A stretch of DNA of 64,000 nucleotides from Breviolum minutum Mf 1.05b.01 (taxonomy: Eukaryota > Sar > Dinophyceae > Suessiales > Symbiodiniaceae): NCBI GenBank assembly GCA_000507305.1, contig DF239232.1:93569-157568 (forward strand). Reading direction: 5' to 3'. The translations under genes were made by a program, and so were the position numbers. Shown here piece by piece: positions 13,188 through 25,647 of the stretch. The notes beneath the pieces were generated by a model. That model did no database searches. It worked only from the letters and a program-made list of their open reading frames with translations, and had not been told where the DNA came from. Position 1 is the first letter of the stretch. Every line of letters begins with the position of its first letter.

Positions 13188-13449
13188 CTGGAAAAAAAAA
13201 CCGGGGGGAAACGGGAAAAGCTGGAACACCCCAAAAAATGGAGGTTTGGATGGGCTTCAGATGATTTTTTTCCTTTTGAAAAAAACCAGGTGGATTTTTT
13301 TTTGGTTCAGTTCTTAGTTTTCGGGTGTCCTACCTAGTTTTATTTCATGGATTCGAGTCCTATATCTTCATTTTAGGTGACGCAGGATTGAATTTTTCCA
13401 TCCGAAGGAACCTATTATGCACATGTTAGGCTAAAATGCAGATATATAT

Positions 13450-13562
13450 ACCCCAGAAAACCCAACATGGCTGGAAATCTGGAAAATCACCATGTTTTAA
13501 TAGGAGATACATCGACTTGAATGGTGAGTTTTTTCATTGTCATGTTAGTTTTCGAGGTGTGA
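13450..13562. mobile_element. Family D, second subtype
   Basis: ACCCCAGAAAACCCAACATG at the left and CATGTTAGTTTTCGAGGTGT at the right. Confidence 0.5.
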
Positions 13563-13730
13563 TTTCTGTGGATTTCTATGGCTAGCATCCCTCCCTAATC
13601 TGCCGGAAACTCACCCTCAGGACCTCAGCCACCACGTGCTTGACCCCAGCCCCACAGGCAATGTTCCTGCCCAAGGATTTTGGTGCGCTTCAAATGAGAA
13701 AACCCCTAAAATTGTCGATGGTTTCCAACT

Positions 13731-13772
13731 AAAATCATCTAAAATCATCCAAAATCATCCAAAATCATCTAA
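13731..13772. repeat. Tandem 10-base repeat
   Basis: Four copies of AAAATCATCY. Confidence 0.8.
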
Positions 13773-14165
13773 AACACACAAACAACTTGGCTTCTTCCTT
13801 AAAAAAATTATATCAAAGCTCCACCCACCCCACGATTTGAATGGGAAATTCTGCCCGATGTGTGTGGACCTGTACTTAGGAGAGAACCAGCAAAGTTTCA
13901 TGGAAAAAGGTCCGTTTTTCGATGAGACTAGCCATGGAACTCTATGTTCTGCGAATTTTAGTGACAAGCTTGTCCTATCCTCAAATCTCTTCAAAGTGCG
14001 TCCAAAAAAACATTGACACCCGTGAAAATCACGGCATATAACCTAAAAATCCACCCATCAATTGAAAAAGGAAAATCATCTGAAGCATCCACCTCCATGA
14101 CTTGGGGTTCAGAAAGCCGTTGGATTTTCCACATTTTTCCAGACTTGACGGACGACATTTCAGAC

Positions 14166-14244
14166 CTGAAACATTCCCCATCCAAGGTTTCGGAATCCTT
14201 GGAGTAAGCACCACGTTGAAAGGCTTCCAAGGCCATTCCACGAC
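14166..14244 (-). CDS. Isolated minus-strand coding exon
   Basis: A 79-nt open segment sits between a strong T-rich acceptor (ending GGGATTTCAG) and a GT donor (GTCTGA). It reads VVEWPWKPFNVVLTPRIPKP and then WMGNVS, starting in phase 0 and ending in phase 1. Third positions are GC-rich compared with the flanks. It may be an upstream exon of model 3, but an intermediate exon is needed to join their phases. Function unknown. Confidence 0.42.
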
Positions 14245-14990
14245 CTGAAATCCCAACAAAAAAAAGTCGAGAAAGAAAAACGACAACATCTCATAGATCA
14301 TTTGCAACTACAAAGACAACCGGAGGGAGAATCACAAACATTAAACATCCAGACTATAGCTGCCACATCGAGTAAAACAAAATCATCACATTAGCAACTC
14401 CTTACTTTGCTAGATGATTATCATAAGCTTTTGTATCTACAGATCTAATCCCTTGTGCTTTCCAAATCGAAAAAGTCAAATTAAATTAGTATAATCAAAT
14501 TTCATTTATAGTAAAAATCATTGTAATCAACGAGTCTCCTTCCTCATTTTACAGAAAAACCAACAAACCCTCCAAGTAGATAGAGCAACTCCTGTTTCGT
14601 CGTGAGTTTCGTAAAAGCCGATTTCTGAAAAACCAATTCGGTACATGGGAACTCAGTGGCATTTTCTACAACCTCCATCAGCGGTCTTCACCCTAGGCTA
14701 ATGGTTAATTGTTGGTTTGGGGCCCGGTGGTTTGGATTCCGATTGGATCCCATTATGAAAGGGATTCGTTACTTAACTTGGATTTGCGAATTTCTTGTGG
14801 TGATAGTCTTTTTGTGATTTATTTTGGTGGGGATAATCTTCTGTTCAAACTAAGACTTCCAAATCTTCTTCCTGCCTTTTTGGGGATCTTCCCTTCCCCC
14901 CCCCCAAAAAAAAAATCCAAGGTGACGCGAGGTTGACCTCACAGCCGGAAAAATTGCTGGAGATCCCCAACTCCAATAGCCACGTAGCAC

Positions 14991-15069
14991 CTGGAGGATG
15001 TTGGAACACGGCGATGATACAACCGATGAATTTTTCGCAAAAGCCCACGAAATGACACAACTTGTACAC
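14991..15069 (-). CDS. Isolated minus-strand coding exon
   Basis: This 79-nt segment reads VYKLCHFVGFCEKFIGCIIA followed by VFQHPP. It has an AG acceptor (TTCTCAAG) and a GT donor (GTGCTA), with phase 0 in and phase 1 out. The peptide is cysteine- and aromatic-rich with a hydrophobic stretch (FIGCIIAVF), possibly a membrane or buried helix. It lies upstream of the 14.2 kb exon on the same strand and probably belongs to the same gene. No family recognised. Confidence 0.42.
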
Positions 15070-15532
15070 CTTGAGAATCTGATTATTGTAGGTGGTTTTG
15101 TGTTGGTGGTTTTTCTATCCTAGGAAGCCACCTTTTGAGGAAATTTCTACTAAGTCCAGATTACTAGAAGATTAACCGCAAACCCAAGCCACCAACCAAA
15201 TTGTTCAATTGGGCAATTCTGAGTCCCCTCGTGCTGTTGCATGCAAATTACTGGAAACCTAATCCGAGTTGGTACGGTTTTCAAGTTGCATGGTGAACCA
15301 CCAACTGATCATCAATACCAGGTTCTTTAAAATCCACTAGGAATCCGAATAACTGAGTAAAGAATCACTAAACTTAGAATGAGGAAGTGCAACCATAACC
15401 TCTATTGTTTTAGGGATTTTGATGCTGGTCTTTGTCCGTGGCATATGAAGAATTCAGCGATTCATCCTTTTCGGGGATGATGGAAAAATTCAGCGGAAAT
15501 GTTTAGGTGCCGCAAGTTCGAGATAAATCCAT

Positions 15533-15637
15533 AACTAGTTGGTGGTTTCAACCCATTCGAAAAATACTAGTCAAATTAGATCATTTCCCCAAATAGGGGA
15601 TGAAAATAAAAGATCTTTGAAACCACCACCCAGATAT
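15533..15637. mobile_element. Family A copy
   Basis: CTAGTTGGTGGTTTCAACCC at the left and TTTGAAACCACCACCCAG at the right. Confidence 0.6.
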
Positions 15638-15778
15638 ACCCAGATAAACTTTGAAAGGAAACCCTTGAAGCTGGACATATCCAAGGATGCGGAAATCTCA
15701 CCAACCTGTTATTAGGCCGTTAACGTGAAACCTAGTATCCATAATTGGTGTACCGTACCAGGTTACCCTTCCACCGTA

Positions 15779-16884
15779 CTATCCGTCCAAATTTAAAAAA
15801 AATCTCAGGATTTTGAGGGCCACGAATATGGGAAAGAGCATCCACCACATGTAGCGTGGTTCTTCCAAATCCGATTGAGACTCAACACATTGCCCGTGGG
15901 TCATAGGCCATCCCCTAGCTACAGCCATCTTTAAAACAGAGTTTGGATTTGACATACTCACATCATGGCGTGGATGGCACAACATACAAATACAAATCAC
16001 GTAAGACATGGGAGTGTCAGTTTGGATCATAAGACATGGCCATGCTTAGTGGCTTAGTGGCATAGTCTTGGTACATCACTTGCTGCAGAAGCGCAAAAAA
16101 GGAGACAAAGTTATATGTGGATCCTTGGTGGCTATTGCCATTGTAGCCCCTTAGTTGAACAACTAGAGGCCCCCCATGTATATAAGTATATATATATGTA
16201 TATGTGAAAATGATATACATATATTTATAGGAGAATACAATATGTATATACAGTATATATATGCACATGTATACCCACTATACATATAATCATCATGTGA
16301 ATCCCATAAATCTTGTGAGCTCCCATTTTTTCCGTGAAAAACATCCACCGGGACATCCCACGATTCACCTCACCATCCTTCACATCATCCAAGCAGAAAT
16401 GTTTGTAATGTGCCGTGGCATGTGACAGGACCTCGGATCGACATTGGTTAATGGTGGAGGTGAAGATACATCACAAGTCTTATGTCAAATTTCTCATGTA
16501 GATCTAGAGTGAAAAGATCATGGAAATATCATCATATATGTATATATATATATACATTGCATTCATGTCTGATGATCTGAGTATCTGAGTATCTCCGATG
16601 ATATCTTCTTTTTTCAACTGTCTGCAGCTCTGGTGCGACTCCTGTGCGAGTTGACAGTTCAAGAGCTTAAACCAAAGCAAGAGTCGAAAAGGATTTGGAA
16701 ACACCACCTTCAAAAATCCGCTGTGTAGTTTATGATCGCTGACCAACCTCCAAAGAGTTTGATAAGTTGATAAGCTTCATTCCCTGAACCAAAGCATCTG
16801 TCAGGGTCATGTTGCCAAACAAAAAGCACCCTCAAGTTGGCAACAACTAGTGCTGTGGATGGCAAACCCCAATCCTGCCATCGC
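15779..16884 (-). CDS. Minus-strand gene model 4, three 3' exons with stop, unknown protein
   Basis: Exons 16884-16748 (RWQDWGLPSTALVVANLRVL...), 16665-16556 and 15928-15779 join in one frame and end at a TAG. The acceptor at 16665 follows an excellent pyrimidine tract. The last exon starts MAVARGWPMTHGQ and ends with a hydrophobic segment (LFPIFVALKILRFFL), which could be a C-terminal membrane anchor. The middle exon is open in two frames; the one used here (LELSTRTGVAPELQTVEKRR) is the one that keeps phase with its neighbours. The start was not found. Confidence 0.35.
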
Positions 16885-17446
16885 CTGATAATTAGTATAT
16901 AATATATACTATATATACATCCCATTCTTTACAAGCTTTCCAAACATCTCATGTCTTGCAGCTTTGGACACCTACCAACAACACCTTTGTAAATGCAGGA
17001 CTTGTTTTTTGGTAGTTTTGTTTCCCGATTCTGCGGAAAAAAATATTTAAAAAAGACTGGCGCTCATAGAATCCGGCCAAATGGAAAAATATTTCACCAA
17101 TCTAGATTTCCCTGAAATAAAGCGGATGATCGCTTACTAAACCACCATTTTGGGGGTCAATCGGTCGGTTCGTGAGATCGCACTCTGAGGACTTATCGAT
17201 TCTTAGTCCCTTGAAATTTGAACGGAAAACTCCCCGGCTGGAACCTAAAAATTGCCTGGGTTTGAAAAGGAAACTCATCTGAACCATCCATCTCCATGAC
17301 TTTGGTTAAACATGTTCATTTTGCGTGTAAATCATTTCATGCCTCGTTTTCTCATTCGCCAATGAGGTTGATTGAGCCGTTTTCTTCACTGTAAATGAAG
17401 TGTAGCTTTGACGTATCTTTCCTCATTTCCCTGTGATCCATTTTCT

Positions 17447-17562
17447 ACACCCTGGAAGATTAACATGGAACCTACAAATCACATGTTTTTAGAAAGGAAA
17501 ATCATCCTTCTTCCAAACCTCCATGATTATGTTCCATGTTAATTTTCAGGGGTGTACCCACT
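17447..17562. mobile_element. Family D, second subtype
   Basis: CACCCTGGAAGATTAACATG at the left and CATGTTAATTTTCAGGGGTG at the right. Confidence 0.55.
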
Positions 17563-17863
17563 GTGTTGAAATCACGGTTTCAGCCAAAATACATGAAGCT
17601 TGGAAAGAATATCACCTGAGCACACAGGTTGACCAAATTTTCCCGGTGCTCAAATGCCGTTCTGGAAAAAAAGGGTTGCTACATATCACACCCCATTTCA
17701 AAAGGAAAGTAGTCTTCCAACCACTATTTTTCAGGGGACATGTTAGTTTTTGCGGGAGCGTGTGAGAATTCTGATTCATCTCTCAAATCATTTTAGGATG
17801 CGTCTCAAAATTTCGGAGCATCCAAAAAAATAGTTGGCCTCCCTACTCAAGTCAACCAACTTG

Positions 17864-17915
<52 letters not shown>

Positions 17916-17961
17916 GTCATCGTCATCGTCATCGTCATCATCGTCATCATCCTCATCATCG

Positions 17962-18005
<44 letters not shown>

Positions 18006-18094
18006 GTCATCATCGTCATCATCGTCGTCATCATCATCATCATCATCCTCATCATCGTCGTCATCATCATCATCATCATCATCGTCATCATCAC

Positions 18095-18125
<31 letters not shown>
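17864..18125. repeat. Long interrupted ATC array
   Basis: About 87 triplets of CAT with scattered CGT and CCT variants. It reads as His on one strand and Asp or Met on the other. The variants are clustered, as in a slowly homogenising array. Confidence 0.9.
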
Positions 18126-18126
<1 letters not shown>

Positions 18127-19348
18127 CTCAAACCATTTCCAGGAAACTTTGGGTGCTTCCAAGTTTGAGTCCAACAATGCCCAAAAAAACTATCTGTCCA
18201 GCGAAAAAAAACACGATTCTGGCTTGGATAGAGGTCAAAAAGGTTTTCCTGAAATAGGGGAAAAACAACGTCTGCTGGAAACAAGAGCTCCATCCCTAAG
18301 TATCCTTGGGATGCCATTTTTGGAGTCAAGTTGTCCACCTGTCTTGAGGTCCCAAAAAAGTTGTCATTGGGAGGGTCTGGTGTTTCCATTTGAGGGGTCA
18401 AGATTCTGAGGGCCACAATCATTCAAACAATACAGCCAGTCTTGAAATTGCATTTCAAACTCTTTCCCTCCAACAATCATCCCTTTATCATCCAACAATC
18501 TTTCTCACCCAAAATGATATATATATATATATATGTATATGCCTTCATTTACTTTCAGACCAAACCAATCTCATCAAATTGATAACCCAAGTGGCAATCC
18601 AATAAGCCAGGCTGGTCGCCATGTAGAAAACTCTTTCCTTCCAACGACTTGGACAACGCTGCCATGGCAGCCTCTAACTTCGCACCTGAGCCCAGCTGAA
18701 AATTGAAAAAGGCGAAACCTGCAACAAAGCCATCAGGGTTTTTATTCCTTAAAAAAACGATGGCTGGAGGTGAGGATGCGGACTCTTCGTGTGTTATTCA
18801 TGTAAATCTATAAGATATCACTCCATTGTACCTTGAGCGATGTTGCATCTGTTTCCACAGCGATGAACAGAAAAAAAAGTGTTCCTTTTCAGCCGATTCA
18901 GGTATTCAGATACTGCAGATTCGAAGCAGAACGTCTACTACAGTATAAACAGAGGTTCAAAAGTTTCAAATTCAAATACAACATTTGGAGCTTCATCTAA
19001 ATTTGCAATCTGGCAATTGGATGATTCAAGACGCCCCGTGTTAAGACAATCTGCACGACTGATGTTTGAAAAAGGATCTTGCAAGAGTGGGATGATGGAG
19101 AATAGTCGCGAACAACATCAAACATTTGGTAATTAAATTGAATGGTGAAGTGGATGGTTGATATATAGTGACGTAATCATCCCCGCTTATGAATCCGCTA
19201 TTGCCGGATATATCGCTGTAGTCCTTTTCAACACATCATTCACAGGTTGTTGTTAACACTCCGCGTCTGCTCCAGAAAATATCTCACCAAAGAGTGAGAA
19301 GTGCAATTTCTTCGATTCGTGGCATCATACTCAACATTTTTTGGGGGG

Positions 19349-19460
19349 AATACACCCCGGAAAACTAACACAACACTGAAAGACTCACCATTCAAGTCGA
19401 TCTATCTCCCATTGAAAATGGTGATTTTCCAGCCTAGCCCATCTTAGTTTTCAGGGGTAA
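19349..19460. mobile_element. Family D, second subtype
   Basis: TACACCCCGGAAAACTAACA at the left and ATCTTAGTTTTCAGGGG at the right. Confidence 0.5.
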
Positions 19461-19531
19461 AAAAACCATTGGAAAGATGCAACCACAACCAACCCATGGC
19501 GACATGACAACCCTCCCTATGGGGCATCAAC

Positions 19532-19620
19532 CAAACTCATGATTTGCGCCAATGCACGGAGCTCGGGATCTTTGGATGCTTCCGTATTCTTGGTGAACCT
19601 TGGGTCAAGGATGCTGTTTC
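19532..19620 (-). CDS. Isolated minus-strand coding exon
   Basis: An 89-nt segment reads NSILDPRFTKNTEASKDPEL then RALAQIMSL and is followed by a GT donor (GTTGAT). Codon third positions are GC-rich. The acceptor (AACCAG) lies just after three copies of a nine-base repeat (about 19629-19655), so the start is uncertain. The peptide is polar and helical with no recognised domain. No neighbouring exons were linked. Confidence 0.33.
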
Positions 19621-20177
19621 CTGGTTCCCTGATCGGTGGGATCGGTGGGATCGGTGATATCATCATCCAAGTGGCAGGAAAAATACCACTTATATGCCAC
19701 TTATAGTCCTTGCCAATTGGGTGATGAAAAATGCTACCTACCACCTATGAAGAGAACCAGGAAATCTCCTTTGATTGGGTTTTTCAAAACATGGGGACTG
19801 AATGATCAGAAAAACGAAAAGCTGCACATAGGTCCAGGGTTTATAGGGAAAATCCAACCACTTCCCCTATGATTCGGGTTGGTTCACCCGAAAAAACCTG
19901 GACCAACAGAAGCAGCTAAGAAGAACCACCTTCAACATCACACAGGTTCAACGGATTCATAAGAAAAGACACCACCTTCAACATCAAGTTTTTTTCTTGT
20001 CAAAAACCTTGGGGATCATCCTATCTAGATGACCTAGGATGTTGTTTTAAGATGATGACTTTAGTTGAATACAGGTCAATTGTTGAATACAAGCATATCA
20101 AAAGCCTCTGCGGTTTCAGTCTCCCTACCCTTTATCGTCTACGTTGTATATGACATATATATATATATATATATACT

Positions 20178-21170
20178 GTACGGTTGACCCTTATGTTAAG
20201 AAACCTTATTAGATAAGAAACTAGAGTCTCGAGCAGGGGCTAAGTAAATTACTGAGACTCTGGCCTGTGAAAACCAACTTATACGGAAATGAGGTTTTGA
20301 ATGGGGNNNNNNNNNNNNNNNNNNNNNNNNNNNNNNNNNNNNNNNNNNNNNNNNNNNNNNNNNNNNNNNNNNNNNNNNNNNNNNNNNNNNNNNNNNNNNN
20401 NNNNNNNNNNNNNNNNNNNNNNNNNNNNNNNNNNNNNNNNNNNNNNNNNNNNNNNNNNNNNNNNNNNNNNNNNNNNNNNNNNNNNNNNNNNNNNNNNNNN
20501 NNNNNNNNNNNNNNNNNNNNNNNNNNNNNNNNNNNNNNNNNNNNNNNNNNNNNNNNNNNNNNNNNNNNNNNNNNNNNNNNNNNNNNNNNNNNNNNNNNNN
20601 NNNNNNNNNNNNNNNNNNNNNNNNNNNNNNNNNNNNNNNNNNNNNNNNNNNNNNNNNNNNNNNNNNNNNNNNNNNNNNNNNNNNNNNNNNNNNNNNNNNN
20701 NNNNNNNNNNNNNNNNNNNNNNNNNNNNNNNNNNNNNNNNNNNNNNNNNNNNNNNNNNNNNNNNNNNNNNNNNNNNNNNNNNNNNNNNNNNNNNNNNNNN
20801 NNNNNNNNNNNNNNNNNNNNNNNNNNNNNNNNNNNNNNNNNNNNNNNNNNNNNNNNNNNNNNNNNNNNNNNNNNNNNNNNNNNNNNNNNNNNNNNNNNNN
20901 NNNNNNNNNNNNNNNNNNNNNNNNNNNNNNNNNNNNNNNNNNNNNNNGCAGGGCACCAGGCAAAAAATCCTACCGCGGCGTAATAGGATTTTGGGCAAGT
21001 GGCTCTTCAGGCGGCTGGCCGTCGGCAACACTAGCAAAACACTAGGATTTAGAAATGTGCTTTGAGAGTCTGGGCTCCGGAAAAATTTCTTAAAGGTACT
21101 CTGCCCGTCAAGAAATCTGCGAGAGTCTGGCAGCTTTGGAAAAGTTTCTTATTATAAGGTTTGACCGTAC
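20178..21170. mobile_element. Probable TIR transposon of about 1 kb, interior unsequenced
   Basis: The left end (GTACGGTTGACCCTTATGTT, then AAGAAAC) is the inverted complement of the right end near 21140-21170 (AAGTTTCTTATTATAAGG, then TTTGACCGTAC). Subterminal GAGTCT/AGACTC motifs recur on both sides. A 641-base gap lies inside, so coding content cannot be judged. Confidence 0.45.
20307..20947. other. Assembly gap (N)
   Basis: 641 N bases. Confidence 0.99.
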
Positions 21171-22428
21171 TGTAAGTCATGAACATCAACTACTTTTGTA
21201 TGAATCTCTCAGAAATGCCAATTCACCTATGAAATGCTTCTTGAAGCTTCTCCCCAAAATGGTGTTTCATCTTCCGAACGCTTGCACAAAACATTCATGT
21301 GCCAAAAAAATAAATCTTTGCCAAGACACTGAGCAATAGCAGGAAAAACTCCACACGCCTTCACCTTTCCACATTGACCCGTCAACACATCTTCTGGGAG
21401 TGAGCGATTTTTGGGCGTTTTATGTTCTCACTTTGTCAACCAGTCTGCCTCCATATCCCCTCGGCAGCTACCAATGGTATTTGTGTTAAGAAGAGCTTCT
21501 TGAACCCTCAATGACTCATTTTCTGTTTAGGGTAGCTCTGGTAGGAATTGATAGGAGTTTTGTTGGGTGTGCCTCTTCGGCCAGCGCTGCTGAAGGAGAC
21601 AAGGGTGGCGATGGAAATTCACGGTCGATCCAGGCCTTGTTGATAGTGTGCGAGGGTGTTGGAAATGACATCATGCTTGAAAAAGCATACTACATGGATC
21701 TAAACTGTGGTGAAAGTAGATGGCTAGCCACTCGCAAAAGGTGGATTATTAAGGGGCCATGATAAACCAATACATGGGAGTTTTGCCATCTACTTTCCAG
21801 GATTTCCAGGGGTTATAAATGCAGTATAAGGTCATCTGGCAATCTGATATAGAAAAAAATCATAGGGATAAACACTGCTGTTTGAAATTTGACGTGTTCA
21901 GATAGTCTTTGATGGCATCTTCAAACTCCGAACTCTCATGTATTTGCATTAGAATCATAGTCATTGCGAAGCTTTCACATTCCATTTTGTGTTTCACCGT
22001 GGTTTTTTTTGCTTTTGTAGGGGAATCCCTATGCAAGGACTTCCAATCCCCATTTCAGTACTAAACCAGCAGTTTTGAAGCAAATGCCTAAAGGCGAGTG
22101 TTTTGTTGTAACAAAAATGCTCCTTTGACTTGGAAAAACAAGAATAAGCTCTGTTTATAGTCCTCTTCCTTTTCCAAAGTTGGCTTGGGGAAGTAGAATT
22201 ACAAAAACTCGAGTCAATACATACAAAGTCGCATCAAAGCATCAATGATTCCGGTGAATGTCGAGATGTTTGAATCCCCTGTCGTTAAACCCCTGCTTTT
22301 TTTGGCCTCTCACACGGTCGTTAACACTACTCACTAAAAAGGTGCACAGCAAGACCTGTTGAAAAAGAGACAGACCAGAGGTCAAAGGCAAGAACAAATG
22401 GTTTTTACCGTGAAAACAGGTATATCAT

Positions 22429-22524
22429 ACCCATAGGATCCATGTATGGTATATTTACCTACATTTGGTTGATTTTTATGGTAAATGTAGGCAAATATAC
22501 CATACATGGATCCTATGGGATAGA
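22429..22524. mobile_element. Family E near-perfect palindrome
   Basis: CCATAGGATCCATGTATGGT at the left and ACCATACATGGATCCTATGG at the right. The arms are about 40 bases each around a short loop. Confidence 0.65.
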
Positions 22525-22872
22525 TAATACCTGGATCTTCTAGCGTTTCAAAACGCCCTGACTGAGTTGCTGAGTTGCTGAGTTGCTACTCACTGATTAT
22601 TGATACCCCTGGAATCTGGTGTCTCCAAATTGAGGGACATCGAAAAAACCCTGGTAGTTTTTTTCTGGTAGTTTTTACTCCAATCAACAATTCCTCTTAT
22701 GATTTGGAACGGGCGTTCTTCATTCTTGAGACTCATCCATTTTTGGGGGGACATGTCATCCTTATCATGTCACGTCTTTGTCCAAATCACGTAAGAAATC
22801 ACTTTAGACTTCTTACAAACCCGCTTCTTCGTTCGTCGCCTTTGGTTTTAAAAATGGCTTCAAAGAAAGAAC

Positions 22873-23201
22873 CCTCTTGTTTCGTCGGTCAGTCAACTGA
22901 CTATTTGCTGTTGGTGGATGTCCCAACTGTCTGTCTTTAAAAAAAAATACCTTACAAGTGACAGGAAAAGCTGACCCCAAATTCAAATACTCCCCCTTTT
23001 TTGCACGGTAGGATGGTGGAAAGGTATACCACCAGGATTTGCGCCATGAGAACAGTCGAAATTTGAAGCCCACCGGTTCCCTAAAAATCCTTGACTCACA
23101 CGTGGACCCCCCACCAGAATTTCGGAGGTCTCCACGTGCGGTTCACCATTGTGACATACGCAAGGCATTTTCCCACCACATTCCTGACACAACTTGAGAA
23201 G
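22873..23201 (-). CDS. Minus-strand gene model 5, internal exons, unknown cysteine-containing protein
   Basis: Exons 23201-23115 (LLKLCQECGGKMPCVCHNGE...), 23080-23033 (GTGGLQISTVLMAQIL), 22995-22956 (GEYLNLGSAFPVT) and 22934-22873 (RQLGHPPTANSQLTDRRNKR) keep phase throughout. The first has a good pyrimidine-rich acceptor. The cysteines (C-x2-C, C-x-C) could bind a metal, but this is not a motif I can name. Introns would be 34, 37 and 21 nt. The 21-nt one is a multiple of three and open, so it may simply be coding. Start and stop not found. Confidence 0.38.
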
Positions 23202-23510
23202 CTGAAGATGATGTGGCCAAAACATTCCAAAAACTTGCTTGAGATGGAGTGAGAAAGATTTCACAGAAGAAACTTGGTCGATCAATTTACATCTTGAAAC
23301 GAAGTGTTTTTTTCAAGATCATGAAAAACAGAGTTCTTTAGATGGAGTTAGATTCCATCCTTGATGTTCTTTGTTCCATACACCCCTGGGAAAAAAAATC
23401 CGACACAACTGGAATCTGGACAACACCAGAGACTTGAAGATTGAACGGAGGGGGGGGGCCAACTCGGAAGTTTCGATATATCAATCATATCATCAAAAGC
23501 AGGTTGATAC

Positions 23511-23537
23511 CTATCGATTCTGTCACTGAAATCATGA
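23511..23537 (-). CDS. Possible minus-strand mini-exon upstream of model 5
   Basis: A 27-nt segment lies between a very strong C-rich acceptor (eight C then AG) and a GT donor (GTATCA). It is open in two frames (MISVTESI or HDFSDRID). The splice signals are the main evidence. It probably belongs upstream of model 5 on the same strand. Confidence 0.22.
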
Positions 23538-23959
23538 CTGGGGGGGGAGATCTTTGGGTAGCGCAGGATGCTCTGATTTTTGATTATTTTTTCCGTGATA
23601 GAAGTGACATCATGTTCTGCTCTGAATTTCTCCTTCAAGACTAAAGAGCTGGATTAAAGACTTTCAGCACTGACTATATATCCATACATCTATCCATGTG
23701 GAGGGTCGAACTAGTTGTGGGATGAAGGCAACCAATGTAACCCACCAAAAAAAAAAGCACAAATAATAACTTGATGGTATGTTGCTGGCATCATCTAAAG
23801 ATCAGCTACCAAAGAATCTATAGTGAGCCAAATATTTTGCAGAATAATATGTCCCCTGAAAAGGGACCATCTTAAAAGGAAAGTTTCATCTTCCAACCAT
23901 CATTTTTTTTGGGGGGGTATCTTAGTTTTCAGGGGCGTTGATCCCTTAAAACCCCAGGT

Positions 23960-24060
23960 ACTACTGTTGATGGAGGAAATCCTGCACCATCTGTAAATCA
24001 TTGAATAAACTACCAAACTATAGACTGGTTGTTTGGGATTTCTGAACCATCAACAGTAGT
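23960..24060. mobile_element. Family B copy
   Basis: CTACTGTTGATGG at the left and CCATCAACAGTAG at the right, a perfect 13-base inverted repeat. Confidence 0.6.
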
Positions 24061-24082
24061 GCAATATCAAGCGAAAAACAAT

Positions 24083-24187
24083 CTAGTTGCTGGTTTCAAC
24101 CCATCTGAAAAATATTACAGTAGTCAAATTGGATCATTTCCCCAGGTAGGGATGGAAATAAGGAATATGTGAAACCACCACCTAGAA
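24083..24187. mobile_element. Family A copy
   Basis: CTAGTTGCTGGTTTCAACCC at the left and GTGAAACCACCACCTAG at the right. Confidence 0.6.
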
Positions 24188-24938
24188 AGCCTTGAAGCTG
24201 GACATATCCACGGATGTGGAAATCTCACCAACCTGTATTAGGCCGTTAACGTGAAACCTAGTATCCATTGGTCAACCGTACCAGTTAACAATCCTTTAAT
24301 TGATGACCTCCATTGCCCCCCAGTTAGGCTGAAGCTCGTTTGCTCCTCATGGACCCTCCTGCCTCGATCAACCATTTAGGCTTGGTCTCCTTGGGTGATG
24401 TGGGAATGTGGAAAAATCGTCAAGTTATATAATAGAAGAACATCTATGCACACATAGACAATATGAAATATATCTACAAATGTATATTAATTAATGTTAT
24501 ATACGTATTATAGTCCAATTCATGTCACCAGTCTTCCGAATTCATATGATTTCGAGTTTTCGACTTATACCATTTTCCCTGAACCACAAAACATCAACAA
24601 CGAATTCCCAAAGATCTCTCGTCCTGGACGCATGGGATCACTTCATAGATCACACCTTTCAGTCCTCATGCACCGAGGATCATCAGAACGGGTGTGTCCC
24701 TGTTCTCTACACATCCCATAGGTGGTGTCAGCATCAGGATGACTACATAACAGCACACTATTTTTTTTGTGTATATAAAAATGAGAACAAACAAGTCCTT
24801 GTAATCTCATAATATTGCTATACTAAGACATTGCTATGAGGATGCTTGTTGAAATACCTATCTACTTTTGCCAAACGTCTACCTACAGTACATCAATCTG
24901 CACATTAGAGGCGATGGCTCAATTAGGCATTATATACA

Positions 24939-25037
24939 CACCCTCCCCAAAACTAACATAGCCACTGAAAATGGATGGTTGGAATACGACGTTCCTTCTA
25001 TTTTCAGGTGCTATCTTAGATTCAGGGAGGGTATATA
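24939..25037. mobile_element. Family D copy
   Basis: ACACCCTCCCCAAAACTAAC at the left and TCTTAGATTCAGGGAGGGTA at the right. Confidence 0.55.
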
Positions 25038-25647
25038 TATATATATATATTCAGGCTTCTGTAATATATTTCGCCCAATGATAGTAATATGGTTTCTCAA
25101 ATGGGTCCCCACCAACATCTTTTTTTCTGAAGGGTAGCAGCAGTTCCTTCCTTGTGAAAACCTGCCATCAAAACGACGTCAACTGCTTGGTTTCCAGGTG
25201 AGATATCCACAATTTTCACCTGGGGTGGGGGGAAACCCTTATACAAATTGGCTATACAGGTTGGTTAATAAGGATTCTTCGAATGGTTTATGAAATAATC
25301 CCTCAGTAACTGGGTTATCTATTTCATCCCCAAGATATGCCGACAACCAACCAATTCAAAAGGAAACTCATCTTCGAGTTTCCTCCATGACTTGGGGTTC
25401 AAAAAATGTGAAAAAATGTTAATTTGCAGCATTTTATCTGGTAGTTGGGGTGGCCATTCCCTCCACACAAACCCTACCATTTTGGGGTTCCACAAATGGA
25501 CCGTCTTGACTCAACCCCAGGCCTAGGGCCATCTGCACGCTGTGGGTGAAGGGACAATCTCCAACTGAGATGCCATCAGGTCCTGCCTGGCGGTGAAAAA
25601 ATTCTCGAAGATTGATATAATAGATGGCACAGATACCAAAAGGTAGC

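Larger units (their letters stand above)
16885..19531. other. No convincing exon; repeats and an ATC microsatellite
   Basis: This stretch contains family-D-like copies at 17447-17561 and 17688-17761 and the ATC array at 17864-18125. A 191-codon plus frame across the array is only the repeat being read as histidine. Confidence 0.4.

Noticed and set aside
13071-13190. Plus-strand frame (LLLITVHDFFPAVTRGKADV)
   Set aside because: The minus-strand reading has a far stronger acceptor, a proper donor and phase fit with model 3.
17834-18409. 191-codon frames on both strands (His-rich and Asp-rich)
   Set aside because: They are translations of the ATC microsatellite and its flanks.
20196-21065. Frames of 238-255 codons over the first gap
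   Set aside because: They consist almost entirely of N.
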